DNA from: Magicicada septendecula
Taxonomy: Eukaryota > Arthropoda > Insecta > Hemiptera > Cicadidae
Direction of reading: 5' to 3'
Length of the DNA stretch: 64,000 bases
Assembly (NCBI GenBank): GCA_034769895.1
Contig: CM068367.1
Span: forward strand, 708,506,885-708,570,884
Below, piece after piece: positions 45,134-58,477 of this stretch. The first letter of the stretch is position 1; every line of letters begins with the position of its first letter. Below the pieces are notes generated by a model. The model made no database searches, had not been told where the DNA came from, and saw only the letters and a program-made list of their open reading frames with translations. The position numbers and the translations under genes are program-made.

Positions 45134-46495
45134 CTACTCATCCTCATACACCCTGCCTACGTTACAGTCAGCTTCTGTTGTAGGCCACTGGAGGATGTCG
45201 TTGTAAAAATCTTCATACCCTGTAGTGTACTTAGCCAACTTCTTCAGGTCATTGATTTTCTTGATATTGATGGGAAGCTTTCCAGATGGACATGCCAGCA
45301 CTGTAGGGAGCTCCGGAACAGTCCTATATTTTTTCAGTGTGAACGTTGAGAAGGTGAAACCGTCGATAAAGTGCTTAACAACCACTTTTCCTTGGTCAGC
45401 TTTGTTGTAATAAAATTCTTTGTATGTGGACATTTTAAAAGAAATCTTGTCTTCCCTTTGAATTCACCTTCCACAAGTTTCATCTGAGTTTACAATCCTC
45501 TTGTAAAACTGAGGCCACCAAGTATTAAAACTATAGATCATCTCGCTTGTTACTTGGTGAACAGTAAAGCGCCCTGTTTTACTTGATTTAAGAATCATCT
45601 CAGCATACTGATTTGGTGTGTAAACTCTATTTACTCTTCGAACAAGACGTTTAATACACCCAAAATCACGATCACAGGGTAAAAATGAGTGTCCCCTGAC
45701 TTGGAAGTAGTGACGAACAGTCTCCAAAATTCCCCTATCACAAAGATTCATTAGGAATCGCAGAATACAATGATTTTTGTTTTGCCCTGAATGGCCATCA
45801 GTGAAGGGAACAAGATTCTTAGTTCTACTAGGAACTTCAGATTTCAAATAGTGCAATAACATCGAGCAAACCTCCTCTGGGGATTTATTGGCCTCGCCTT
45901 TATGATATATATAAATTTTTGCCTTGTTAGTCTTCATGTCATGAATACAAAATACATTAAGCCAAAGCTGGCGCATGTAAAACACCTCCTGTACAGGTAT
46001 GTTTGGAAGTGGTAAATTTTGCATAAAGTCAAAACAAAGCACCACTGTATCTTCATCAGTGTTGTTAATCATCTCCTTTTGTTTTATGTAAAACTTCTTG
46101 GCTCTGCGCTTGTGAACGATTTGTTCAGCTGCAACGCTGCGCTTTACATTGTCGCTTAGCCAAGGGTCTCTTAGTTTGGATTTGAAATTCTCACATTGGC
46201 TGCAAACATCAACTTGCGGCCGCCCGAATGATAGATTGAAGTTTTCCTTAAAGTACCTAAAATAAAAACTATATTTTACTTTATCTCTCAACTCAGGGTG
46301 GTCGGTTTGGAACATTTCATACATTTTTGAGATATTTAGCTGTGCATCCAAATATTGTTTTTTCCTAGAACCATAATGTGTTTCTCTTACCTCAAATTTA
46401 GAAATGTGTTCATGGATAAGGACACATATATTGCCATCAATCGCATTTCCACTACGATTTTTGCCTCTCATATCGACAGGTGTTCTATTCTGCAA
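45134..46495 (-). pseudogene. Transposase-like core, copy 13: stop after residue 343
   Basis: A C-to-A change on the plus strand makes TGA at 45466-45464 (normally GGA, G344), so the frame ends after CGR. The catalytic part remains open: 343 codons from the TTG. The second acidic motif is altered to TDGHSGQNKN (S232T, P235H). S391R, downstream, is shared with copies 14-16. Confidence 0.8.
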
Positions 46496-46992
46496 TAATA
46501 GGATACATAACCTTGCAACTCGATCTCAAGAAACTCTGTGTATTTGTAAAAAGACATTTTGCAAACTGGAGTAAACTCGCCATTGATTTTAACACTATAT
46601 ACAAAAGATTTACTTTTTGTCTGTGGGATTTGAGTTGAAAATGAAGCAGCACTACAATCATCATTATCTGAGTTTTTATTCTTTCTACGCTTAACTTCCC
46701 TAGCTTCTATCAATGTTTGCAAATGTAAATCTTGTTGGTTTTTAGTTTCTAACGAATAGAATTTGTTCCAGATCGCACTTTTCGTTTCGTTATCAATAGA
46801 CAAACTGCATTTTCGAGGGCAGTTGCAAACAAGCTCATCAGGAATAGATTTACCAGAAACAAGGTTACCTTTGTAGTTTGTGTACTCTTCACTTTTCACT
46901 CTTGCTTTCCTTATGACATTACGTTTATATGTATCTTCATTTACAACACCTTGTTTTCTTTTTTGCTTCAGGTTCATCATCAGAACTTCCAC
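46468..46992 (-). pseudogene. N-terminal piece, copy 13 (174 codons, A4 type among A5 copies)
   Basis: It is A4 although copies 12 and 14-17 are A5, so the A-run state is not a simple left/right split. C56 is present. G34S (VKSEEY) and N133S are private. Confidence 0.7.
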
Positions 46993-48959
46993 TGTGCATT
47001 TTTTAAAATGAAATAATCATAACACACTAAGTGAAACCACTAAATAATAATATTAACCTCAAAAACTGTAGTATTACTCAATCTCTCACAACAACTGTAT
47101 GGTTTGTGGAAAACAAAGCATTAAAAACAGGTGATGCAACCGCTAAAACAATAATCAGCAGGGTTGCCACAAGACGAACTTGAAATTTACTGCAGAAAGC
47201 CGCCATGTGATTTCGCTTGACGGGTTTCTGCACTAAACAGAAAATTCAAAATAAAATATCACCCATTGGGAGGCTTGACAGTTGACGGGTTTCTGCATAA
47301 AACGGTGTGTTTACAGTAGGCCATTCAGAATCTATTCATATCCCATTTTCGATAAAAATGTCAGTTGACGGGTTTCTGAAATAAACGATTCAATTTTAAA
47401 AGGAAGTGATCTCACCCAACGGTTTTCATACATTTCTCGAGTATCTAATGAAAATCTATTTTTTATTTGCCCCACGTTATTAGCGTCATTTGTAACGTTA
47501 CGCGAGTAATTTGTGATTCACGTCTATTTGATACTCTTCGAAACTCTCGTCTAATTAATAGTTACAAAGTTTTTATGTGTTGGTGTTATATGCCTTCAAA
47601 ATCGAGTGTGTGTGATTATGAAAGAATCTTGAATGGTTTTCTTAAATTTGTTTGTATTAAATCAATACCATTGTTTGGGAATAGGTAGGAGAGAGAGTAA
47701 AGAGAGTCAAAGAGAATTACTCACTTTGTATACAATCGAGTATTTTAAATTTTTTCCGCTCGTGGCATCAGCTGTTTTCTCCTTTTACGAACCCATTTGA
47801 GGTTAAATTACTTTTGTAGTACGTAATAATTTCTTGATGACCGGACTGATTCCCTTTCTCTTCTCGATTTTTCATATTACCTGTAACCAACTACCATCTA
47901 CTAGAAATAATACACATTTTATTATTTAAACGCAAGGCATTCCTTGTATTTATTTAATATTTACGGATCACTATGGTCTCCAAAACATGAATTGACAATC
48001 GATTACTTCACAAATCACAGCGTTACTTCGATCTTAAGTTTACTAACATATAGCACATAACAAATGTTTTTTATTACATTTTAATAAAGAAAAAGAAATA
48101 ATTAATTAATTTCCCAGGGTTATTTAAGGTTCTTTGAACTTTGAGGAAGTCAGAAATGCATATGGGTCTGTATCAAACTTTACATTAATTATTTTAAAAT
48201 TTGTACATTCTGTATCATTCAGTTGATTTTTTGACCGCTAGAGCGCAAACTACGTTTCTTCACTGACAAAACGAGCGCTAAAATTAATGGCGTCTGTAAT
48301 GTTATTAGCAAAGCAACATTTTTCTGTTTTTTGGTTAATTAAAATAAAGTTTATGTTCACCTTTTATTCAAATGGATTTAAAGTGATGGTGCTGTTTCTA
48401 GTGTTCTAGATTTATAGTTGAGGTGTAATTGAATCGTTTATTTCAGGAACCCGACAAGAACACTTTTTCAAACTTTCGGAAAACAAAAATGAAACTTTCT
48501 ACTTTTAATATTACTGTAGATTTTTGCCTAGAAAAAATTTACAGTGTTTCTCAATACCTCCTAAAAACAAATAATGCTTGTATTTAATTTTTGAAATTAT
48601 ACTCTTCATAAAAGTTTATAAAAATTTTGTATTTGACGTGTTTCTGCAATAAAATAACTTTTTTCTAAAAAAAATTTATTTTTTTTAGTAAAATTATGAC
48701 TTTTTAAACAGCAGTGGGTTTAAGTATAAAGTGCACATTATACTTTATACTTAAATTTATTAAATATCAAAGAGAAAAAATTAAACAATCAGTTTGGTCT
48801 TAAACAAAGAGCAAAAACTTAAGAGAGAATCAAAATTTTTTTGCTTAAATTCTATTAAACTTAAAATCACTATCAATTGTAGAGCATCAAAAACTACCGT
48901 CTATTCATAACTAAAACAAAAAGCAGAACAATATAGGCCTACTTATTTGTGTGTTCAAT
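46993..48959. repeat. Spacer 13 between gene copies 13 and 14
   Basis: Motifs start at 47217, 47282 and 47365; the altered fourth is at 48633. Right arm 47365-47395; left arm 48427-48457 reads CCCGACAA, one extra mismatch. Hairpin B 48719-48755; AATAAA (minus) 48756-48761. Short haplotype. TTATTCAAATGG replaces TTTTCAGATGG. No gene recognised. Confidence 0.85.
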
Positions 48960-50321
48960 CTACTCATCCTCATACACCCTGCCTACGTTACAGTCAGCTT
49001 CTGTTGTAGGCCACTGGAGGATGTCGTTGTAAAAATCTTCATACCCTCTAGTGTACTTAGCCAACTTCTTCAGGTCATTGATTTTCTTGATATTGATGGG
49101 AAGCTTTCCAGATGGACATGCCAGCACTGTAGGGAGCTCCGGAACAGTCCTATATTTTTTCAGTGTGAACGTTGAGAAGGTGAAACCGTCGATAAAGTGC
49201 TTAACAACCACTTTTCCTTGGTCAGCTTTGTTGTAATAAAATTCTTTGTATGTGGACATTTTAAAAGAAATCTTGTCTTCCCTTTGAATTCCCCTTCCAC
49301 AAGTTTCATCTGAGTTTACAATCCTCTTGTAAAACTGAGGCCACCAAGTATTAAAACTATAGATCATCTCGCTTGTTACTTGGTGAACAGTAAAGCGCCC
49401 TGTTTTACTTGATTTAAGAATCATCTCAGCATACTGATTTGGTGTGTAAACTCTATCTACTCTTCGAACAAGACGTTTAATACACCCAAAATCACGATCA
49501 CAGGGTAAAAATGAGTGTCCCCTGACTTGGAAGTAGTGACGAAAAGTCTCGAAAATTCCCCTATCACAAAGATTCATTAGGAATCGCAGAATACAATGAT
49601 TTTTGTTTTGCCCTGAAGGGCCATCACTGAAGGGAACAAGATGCTTAGTTCTACTAGGAACTTCAGATTTCAAATAGTGCAATAACATCGAGCAAACCTC
49701 CTCTGGGGATTTATTGGCCTCGGCTTTGTGATATATATAAATTTTTGCCTTGTTAGTCTTCATGTCATGAATACAAAATACACTAAGCCAAAGCTGCCGC
49801 ATGTAAAACACCTCCTGTACAGGTATGTTTGGAAGTGGTAAATTTTGCATAAAGTCAAAACAAAGCACCACTGTATCTTCATCAGTGTTGTTAATCATCT
49901 CCTTTTGTTTTATGTAAAACTTTTTGGCTCTGCGCTTGTGAACGATATGTTCAGCTGCAACGCTGCGCTTTACATTGTCGCTTAGACAAGGGTCTCTTAG
50001 TTTGGATTTGAAATTCTCACATTGGCTGCAAACATCAACTTGCGGCCTCCTGAACGATAGATTGAAGTTTTCCTTAAAGTAACTAAAATAAAAGCTATAT
50101 TTTTCTTTATCTCTCAACTCAGGGTGGTCGGTTTGGAACATTTAATACATTTTTGAGATATTTAGCTGTGCATCCAAATATTGTTTTTTCCTAGAACCAT
50201 AATGTGTTTCTCTTACCTCAAATTTAGAAATGTGTTCATGGATAAGGACACATATATTGCCATCAATCGCATTTCCACTACGATTTTTGCCTATCATATC
50301 GACAGGTGTTCTATTCTGCAA
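48960..50321 (-). pseudogene. Transposase-like core, copy 14: early TAA stop
   Basis: A G-to-T change on the gene strand turns E60 of KMYEMF into TAA at 50144-50142, the same lesion as copy 15. The rest (393 codons from M61) is open and keeps the catalytic residues. The RGK motif reads IGK (R10I). Shared with copies 15-16: V73E, G91R, W112C, Q125H, N180S and T425R. G200A is private. Confidence 0.8.
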
Positions 50322-50351
50322 TAATAGGATACATAACCTTGCAACTCGATC

Positions 50352-50819
50352 TCAAGAAACTCTGTGTATTTGTAAAAAGACATTTTTGCAAACTGGAGTA
50401 AACTCGCCATTGATTTTAACATTATATACAAAAGATTTACTTTTTGTCTGTGGGATTTGAGTTGAAAATGAAGCAGCACTACACTCATCATTATCTGAGT
50501 TTTTATTCTTTCTACGCTTAACTTCCCTAGCTTCTATCAATGTTTGCAAATGTAAATCTTGTTGGTTTTTAGTTTCTAAGGAATAGAATTTGTTCCAGAT
50601 CGCACTTTTCGTTTCGTTATCAATAGACAAACTGCATTTTCGAGGGCAGTTGCAAACAAGCTCATCAGGAATAGATTTACCAGAAACAAGGTTACCTTTG
50701 TAGTTTGTGTACTCTTCACCTTTCACTCTTGCTTTCCTTATGACATTACGTTTATATGTATCTTCATTTACAACACCTTGTTTTCTTTTTTGCTTCAGGT
50801 TCATCATCAGAACTTCCAC
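50352..50819 (-). pseudogene. N-terminal piece, copy 14 (155 codons, A5 type)
   Basis: It reads VCKNVFLQIHRVS and ends at the shared TGA 50354-50352, with the core frame continuing beyond. D111/D112 context is NDEC, shared with copies 15 and 16. C56 is present. Confidence 0.75.
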
Positions 50820-52789
50820 TGTGCATTTTTTAAAATGAAATAATCATAACACACTAAGTGAAACCACTAAATAATAATATTAACCTCAAAAACTGTAGTA
50901 TTACTCAATCTCTCACAACAACTGTATGGTTTGTGGAAAACAAAGCATTAAAAACAGGTGATTAAAAACAGGCTAAAACAATAATCAGCAGGGTTGCCAC
51001 AAGACGAACTTGAAATTTACTGCAGAAAGCCGCCATGTGATTTCGCTTGACGGGTTTCTGCACTAAACAGAAATTTCAAAATAAAATATCACCCATTGGG
51101 AGGCTTGACAGTTGACGGGTTTCTGCATAAAACGGTGTGTTTACAGTAGGCCATTCAGAATCTATTCATATCCCATTTTCGATAAAAATGTCAGTTGACG
51201 GGTTTCTGAAATAATCGATTCAATTTTAAAAGGAAGTGATCTCACCCAACGGTTTTCATACATTTCTCGAGTATCTAATGAAAATCTATTTTTTATTTGC
51301 CCCACGTTATTAGCGTCATTTGTAACGTTACGCGAGTTATTTGTGATTCACGTCTATTTGATACTCTTCGAAACTCTCGTCTAATTAATAGTTACAAAGT
51401 TTTTATGTGTTGGTGTTATATGCCTTCAAAATCGAGTGTGTGTGATTATGAAAGAATCTTGAATGGTTTTCTTAAATTTGTTTGTATTAAATCAATACCA
51501 TTGTTTGGGAATAGGTAGGAGAGAGAGTAAAGAGAGTCAAAGAGAATTACTCACTTTGTATACAATCGAGTATTTTAAATTTTTTCCGCTCGTGGCATCA
51601 GCTGTTTTCTCCTTTTACGAACCCATTTGAGGTTAAATTACTTTTGTAGTACGTAATAATTTCTTGATGACCGGACTGATTCCCTTTCTCTTCTCGATTT
51701 TTCATATTACCTGTAACCAACTACCATCTACTAGAAATAATACACATTTTATTATTTAAACGCAAGGCATTCCTTGTATTTATTTAATATTTACGGATCA
51801 CTATGGTCTCCAAAACATGAATTGACAATCGATTACTTCACAAATCACAGCGTTACTTCGATCTTAAGTTTACTAACATATAGCACATAACAAATGTTTT
51901 TTATTACATTTTAATAAAGAAAAAGAAATAATTAATTAATTTCCCAGGGTTATTTAAGGTTCTTTGAACTTTGAGGAAGTCAGAAATGCATATGGGTCTG
52001 TATCAAACTTTACATTAATTATTTTAAAATTTGTACATTCTGTATCATTCAGTTGATTTTTTGACCGCTAGAGCGCAAACTACGTTTCTTCACTGACAAA
52101 ACGAGCGCTAAAATTAATGGCGTCTGTAATGTTATTAGCAAAGCAACATTTTTCTGTTTTTTGGTTAATTAAAATAAAGTTTATGTTCACCTTTTATTCA
52201 AATGGATTTAAAGTGATGGTGCTGTTTCTAGTGTTCTAGATTTATAGTTGAGGTGTAATTGAATCGTTTATTTCAGGAACCCGACAAGAACACTTTTTCA
52301 AACTTTCGGAAAACAAAAATGAAACTTTCTACTTTTAATATTACTGTAGATTTTTGCCTAGAAAAAATTTACAGTGTTTCTCAATACCTCCTAAAAACAA
52401 ATAATGCTTGTATTTAATTTTTGAAATTATACTCTTCATAAAAGTTTATAAAAATTTTGTATTTGACGTGTTTCTGCAATAAAATAACTTTTTTCTAAAA
52501 AAAATTTATTTTTTTTAGTAAAATTAAGACTTTTTAAACAGCAGTGGGTTTAAGTATAAAGTGCACATTATACTTTATACTTAAATTTATTAAATATCAA
52601 AGAGAAAAAATTAAACAATCAGTTTGGTCTTAAACAAAGAGCAAAAACTAAAGAGAGAATCAAAATTTTTGTGCTTAAATTCTATTAAACTTAAAATCAC
52701 TATCAATAGTAGAGCATCAAAAACTACCGTCTATTCATAACTAAAACAAAAAGCAGAACAATATAGGCCTACTTATTTGTGTGTTCAAT
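50820..52789. repeat. Spacer 14 between gene copies 14 and 15
   Basis: Motifs start at 51047, 51112 and 51195; the altered fourth is at 52463. Right arm 51195-51225, with an extra T (ATAATCGATT); left arm 52257-52287 (CCCGACAA). Hairpin B 52549-52585; AATAAA (minus) 52586-52591. Long haplotype, unlike spacer 13. No gene recognised. Confidence 0.85.
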
Positions 52790-54151
52790 CTACTCATCCT
52801 CATACACCCTGCCTACGTTACAGTCAGCTTCTGTTGTAGGCCACTGGAGGATGTCGTTGTAAAAATCTTCATACCCTCTAGTGTACTTAGCCAACTTCTT
52901 CAGGTCATTGATTTTCTTGATATTGATGGGAAGCTTTCCAGATGGACATGCCAGCACTGTAGGGAGCTCCGGAACAGTCCTATATTTTTTCAGTGTGAAC
53001 GTTGAGAAGGTGAAACCGTCGATAAAGTGCTTAACAACCACTTTTCCTTGGTCAGCTTTGTTGTAATAAAATTCTTTGTATGTGGACATTTTAAAAGAAA
53101 TCTTGTCTTCCCTTTGAATTCCCCTTCCACAAGTTTCATCTGAGTTTACAATCCTCTTGTAAAACTGAGGCCACCAAGTATTAAAACTATAGATCATCTC
53201 GCTTGTTACTTGGTGAACAGTAAAGCGCCCTGTTTTACTTGATTTAAGAATCATCTCAGCATACTGATTTGGTGTGTAAACTCTATCTACTCTTCGAACA
53301 AGACGTTTAATACACCCAAAATCACGATCACAGGGTAAAAATGAGTGTCCCCTGACTTGGAAGTAGTGACGAAAAGTCTCGAAAATTCCCCTATCACAAA
53401 GATTCATTAGGAATCGCAGAATACAATGATTTTTGTTTTGCCCTGAAGGGCCATCACTGAAGGGAACAAGATGCTTAGTTCTACTAGGAACTTCAGATTT
53501 CAAATAGTGCAATAACATCGAGCAAACCTCCTCTGGGGATTTATTGGCCTCGCCTTTGTGATATATATAAATTTTTGCCTTGTTAGTCTTCATGTCATGA
53601 ATACAAAATACACTAAGCCAAAGCTGCCGCATGTAAAACACCTCCTGTACAGGTATGTTTGGAAGTGGTAAATTTTGCATAAAGTCAAAACAAAGCACCA
53701 CTGTATCTTCATCAGTGTTGTTAATCATCTCCTTTTGTTTTATATAAAACTTTTTGGCTCTGCGCTTGTGAACAATATGTTCAGCTGCAACGCTGCGCTT
53801 TACATTGTCGCTTAGACAAGGGTCTCTTAGTTTGGATTTGAAATTCTCACATTGGCTCCAAACATCAACTTGCGGCCTCCTGAACGATAGATTGAAGTTT
53901 TCCTTAAAGTAACTAAAATAAAAGCTATATTTTTCTTTATCTCTCAACTCAGGGTGGTCGGTTTGGAACATTTAATACATTTTTGAGATATTTAGCTGTG
54001 CATCCAAATATTGTTTTTTCCTAGAACCATAATGTGTTTCTCTTACCTCAAATTTAGAAATGTGTTCATGGATAAGGACACATATATTGCCATCAATCGC
54101 ATTTCCACTACGATTTTTGCCTCTCATATCGACAGGTGTTCTATTCTGCAA
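52790..54151 (-). pseudogene. Transposase-like core, copy 15: early TAA stop and lost zinc-ligand Cys
   Basis: It has the same TAA as copy 14, at 53974-53972. The CxxC reads WSQC (C98W), a private loss of a probable metal ligand. Otherwise it is nearly the same as copy 14, 3830 bp away, which marks a recent single-unit duplication. Confidence 0.8.
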
Positions 54152-54181
54152 TAATAGGATACATAACCTTGCAACTCGATC

Positions 54182-54649
54182 TCAAGAAACTCTGTGTATT
54201 TGTAAAAAGACATTTTTGCAAACTGGAGTAAACTCGCCATTGATTTTAACATTATATACAAAAGATTTACTTTTTGTCTGTGGGATTTGAGTTGAAAATG
54301 AAGCAGCACTACACTCATCATTATCTGAGTTTTTATTCTTTCTACGCTTAACTTCCCTAGCTTCTATCAATGTTTGCAAATGTAAATCTTGTTGGTTTTT
54401 AGTTTCTAAGGAATAGAATTTGTTCCAGATCGCACTTTTCGTTTCGTTATCAATAGACAAACTGCATTTTCGAGGGCAGTTGCAAACAAGCTCATCAGGA
54501 GTAGATTTACCAGAAACAAGGTTACCTTTGTAGTTTGTGTACTCTTCACCTTTCACTCTTGCTTTCCTTATGACATTACGTTTATATGTATCTTCATTTA
54601 CAACACCTTGTTTTCTTTTTTGCTTCAGGTTCATCATCAGAACTTCCAC
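54182..54649 (-). pseudogene. N-terminal piece, copy 15 (155 codons, A5 type)
   Basis: It ends at the shared TGA 54184-54182. It differs from copy 14 by I50T (SGKSTPDE). C56 is present. Confidence 0.75.
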
Positions 54650-56641
54650 TGTGCATTTTTTAAAATGAAATAATCATAACACACTAAGTGAAACCACTAA
54701 ATAATAATATTAACCTCAAAAACTGTAGTATTACTCAATCTCTCACAACAACTGTATGGTTTGTGGAAAACAAAGCATTAAAAACAGGTGATTAAAAACA
54801 GGCTAAAACAATAATCAGCAGGGTTGCCACAAGACGAACTTGAAATTTACTGCAGAAAGCCGCCATGTGATTTCGCTTGACGGGTTTCTGCACTAAACAG
54901 AAATTTCAAAATAAAATATCACCCATTGGGAGGCTTGACAGTTGACGGGTTTCTGCATAAAACGGTGTGTTTACAGTAGGCCATTCAGAATCTATTCATA
55001 TCCCATTTTCGATAAAAATGTCAGTTGACGGGTTTCTGAAATAAACGATTCAATTTTAAAAGGAAGTGATCTCACCCAACGGTTTTCATACATTTCTCGA
55101 GTATCTAATGAAAATCTATTTTTTATTTGCCCCACGTTATTAGCGTCATTTGTAACGTTACGCGAGTAATTTGTGATTCACGTCTATTTGATACTCTTCG
55201 AAACTCTCGTCTAATTAATAGTTACAAAGTTTTTATGTGTTGGTGTTATATGCCTTCAAAATCGAGTGTGTGTGATTATGAAAGAATCTTGAATGGTTTT
55301 CTTAAATTTGTTTGTATTAAATCAATACCACTGTTTGGGAATAGGTAGGAGAGAGAGTAAAGAGAGTCAAAGAGAATTACTCACTTTGTATACAATCGAG
55401 TATTTTAAATTTTTTCCGCTCGTGGCATCAGCTGTTTTCTCCTTTTACGAACCCATTTGAGGTTAAATTACTTTTGTAGTACGTAATAATTTCTTGATGA
55501 CCGGACTGATTCCCTTTCTCTTCTCGATTTTTCATATTACCTGTAACCAACTACCATCTACTAGAAATAATACACATTTTATTATTTAAACGCAAGGCAT
55601 TCCTTGTATTTATTTAATATTTACGGATCACTATGGTCTCCAAAACATGAATTGACAATCGATTACTTCACAAATCACAGCGTTACTTCGATCTTAAGTT
55701 TACTAACATATAGCACATAACAAATGTTTTTTATTACATTTTAATAAAGAAAAAGAAATAATTAATTAATTTCCCAGGGTTATTTAAGGTTGTTTGAACT
55801 TTGAGGAAGTCAGAAATGCATATGGGTCTGTATCAAACTTTACATTAATTATTTTAAAATTTGTACATTCTGTATCATTCAGTTGATTTTTTGACCGCTA
55901 GAGCGCAAACTACGTTTCTTCACTGACAAAACGAGCGCTAAAATTAATGGCGTCTGTAATGTTATTAGCAAAGCAACATTTTTCTGTTTTTTGGTTAATT
56001 AAAATAAAGTTTATGTTCACCTTTTATTCAGATGGATTTAAAGTGATGGTGCTGTTTCTAGTGTTCTAGATTTATAGTTGAGGTGTAATTGAATCGTTTA
56101 TTTCAGGAACCCGACAAGAACACTTTTTCAAACTTTCGGAAAACAAAAATGAAACTTTCTACTTTTAATATTACTGTAGATTTTTGCCTAGAAAAAATTT
56201 ACAGTGTTTCTCAATATCTCCTAAAAACAAATAATGCTTGTATTTAATTTTTGAAATTATACTCTTCATAAAAGTTTATAAAAATTTTGTATTTGACGTG
56301 TTTCTGCAATAAAATAACTTTTTTCTAAAAAAAATTTATTTTTTTTAGTAAAATTATGACTTTTTAAACAGCAGTGGGTTTAAGTATAAAGTGCACATTA
56401 TACTTTATACTTAAATTTATTAAATATAAAGAGAAAAAATTAAACAATCAGTTTGGTCTTAAACAAAGAGCAAAAACTAAAGAGAGAATCAAAATTTTTG
56501 TGCTTAAATTCTATTAAACTTAAAATCACTATCACTAGTAGAGCATCAAAAACTACCGTCTATTCATAACTAAAACAAAAAGCAGAACAATATAGGCCTA
56601 CTTATTTGTGTGTTCAATCTACTCATCCTCATACACCCTGC
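54650..56641. repeat. Spacer 15 between gene copies 15 and 16
   Basis: Motifs start at 54877, 54942 and 55025; the altered fourth is at 56293. Right arm 55025-55055; left arm 56087-56117 (CCCGACAA). Hairpin B 56379-56415; AATAAA (minus) 56416-56421. Long haplotype. No gene recognised. Confidence 0.85.
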
Positions 56642-57979
56642 CTACGTTACAGTCAGCTTCTGTTGTAGGCCACTGGAGGATGTCTTGTAAAAATCTTCAT
56701 ACCCTCTAGTGTACTTAGCCAACTTCTTCAGGTCATTGATTTTCTTGATATTGATGGGAAGCTTTCCAGATGGACATGCCAGCACTGTAGGGAGCTCCGG
56801 ACCAGTCCTATATTTTTTCAGTGTGAACGTTGAGAAGGTGAAACCGTCGATAAAGTGCTTAACAACCACTTTTCCTTGGTCAGCTTTGTTGTAATAAAAT
56901 TCTTTGTATGTGGACATTTTAAAAGAAATCTTGTCTTCCCTTTGAATTCCCCTTCCACAAGTTTCATCTGAGTTTACAATCCTCTTGTAAAACTGAGGCC
57001 ACCAAGTATTAAAACTATAGATCATCTCGCTTGTTACTTGGTGAACAGTAAAGCGCCCTGTTTTACTTGATTTAAGAATCATCTCAGCATACTGATTTGG
57101 TGTGTAAACTCTATTTACTCTTCGAACAAGACGTTTAATACACCCAAAACCACGATCACAGGGTAAAAATGAGTGTCCCCTGACTTGGAAGTAGTGACGA
57201 ACAGTCTCGAAAATTCCCCTATCACAAAGATTCATTAGGAATCGCAGAATACAATGATTTTTGTTTTGCCCTGAAGGGCCATCACTGAAGAGAACAAGAT
57301 GCTTAGTTCCACTAGGAACTTCAGATTTCAAATAGTGCAATAACATCGAGCAAACCTCCTCTGGGGATTTATTGGCCTCGCCTTTGTGATATATATAAAT
57401 TTTTGCCTTGTTAGTCTTCATGTCATGAATACAAAATACACTAAGCCAAAGCTGGCGCATGTAAAACACCTCCTGTACAGGTATGTTTGGAAGTGGTAAA
57501 TTTTGCATAAAGTCAAAACAAAGCACAACTGTATCTTCATCAGTGTTGTTAATCATCTCCTTTTGTTTTATGTAAAACTTCTTGGCTCTGCGCTTGTGAA
57601 CGATATGTTCAGCTGCAACGCTGGGCTTTACATTGTCGCTTAGACAAGGGTCTCTTAGTTTGGATTTGAAATTCTCACATTGGCTGCAAACATCAACTTG
57701 CGGCCTCCTGAACGATAGATTGAAGTTTTCCTTAAAGTAACTAAAATAAAAGCTATATTTTTCTTTATCTCTCAACTCAGGGTGGTCGGTTTGGAACATT
57801 TCATACATTTTTGAGATATTTAGCTGTGCATCCAAATATTGTTTTTTCCTAGAACCATAATGTGTTTCTCTTACCTCAAATTTAGAAATGTGTTCATGGA
57901 TAAGGACACATATATTGCCATCAATCGCATTTCCACTACGATTTTTGCCTCTCATATCGACAGGTGTTCTATTCTGCAA
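56642..57979 (-). CDS. Transposase-like core, copy 16, altered C-terminus and active-site change
   Basis: The 445-codon frame is open. A missing G at about 56684/56685 (TGTCTTGT for TGTCGTTGT) shifts the last residues to KTSSSGLQQKLTVT. This reaches the same alternative end as copies 2-4 by a different deletion. D277G (CDRGFGC) removes one candidate third acidic residue; D275 remains. R119P, P230L and V393G are private. E60 is intact, so the TAA of copies 14-15 arose after this lineage split. Confidence 0.7.
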   Translation of the reverse strand: MQNRTPVDMRGKNRSGNAIDGNICVLIHEHISKFEVRETHYGSRKKQYLDAQLNISKMYEMFQTDHPELRDKEKYSFYFSYFKENFNLSFRRPQVDVCSQCENFKSKLRDPCLSDNVKPSVAAEHIVHKRRAKKFYIKQKEMINNTDEDTVVLCFDFMQNLPLPNIPVQEVFYMRQLWLSVFCIHDMKTNKAKIYIYHKGEANKSPEEVCSMLLHYLKSEVPSGTKHLVLFSDGPSGQNKNHCILRFLMNLCDRGIFETVRHYFQVRGHSFLPCDRGFGCIKRLVRRVNRVYTPNQYAEMILKSSKTGRFTVHQVTSEMIYSFNTWWPQFYKRIVNSDETCGRGIQREDKISFKMSTYKEFYYNKADQGKVVVKHFIDGFTFSTFTLKKYRTGPELPTVLACPSGKLPINIKKINDLKKLAKYTRGYEDFYKTSSSGLQQKLTVT

Positions 57980-58009
57980 TAATAGGATACATAACCTTGC
58001 AACTCGATC

Positions 58010-58477
58010 TCAAGAAACTCTGTGTATTTGTAAAAAGACATTTTTGCAAACTGGAGTATACTCGCCATTGATTTTAACATTATATACAAAAGATTTACTT
58101 TTTGTCTGTGGGATTTGAGTTGAAAATGAAGCAGCACTACACTCATCATTATCTGAGTTTTTATTCTTTCTACGCTTAACTTCCCTAGCTTCTATCAATG
58201 TTTGCAAATGTAAATCTTGTTGGTTTTTAGTTTCTAAGGAATAGAATTTGTTCCAGATCGCGCTTTTCGTTTTGTTATCAATAGACAAACTGCATTTTCG
58301 AGGGCAGTTGCAAACAAGCTCATCAGGAATAGATTTACCAGAAACAAGGTTACCTTTGTAGTTTGTGTACTCTTCACCTTTCACTCTTGCTTTCCTTATG
58401 ACATTACGTTTATATGTATCTTCATTTACAACACCTTGTTTTCTTTTTTGCTTCAGGTTCATCATCAGAACTTCCAC
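58010..58477 (-). pseudogene. N-terminal piece, copy 16 (155 codons, A5 type)
   Basis: It ends at the shared TGA 58012-58010. Markers are E69K (DNKTK, also seen in copies 6-8), F140Y and the NDEC variant. C56 is present. Confidence 0.75.
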
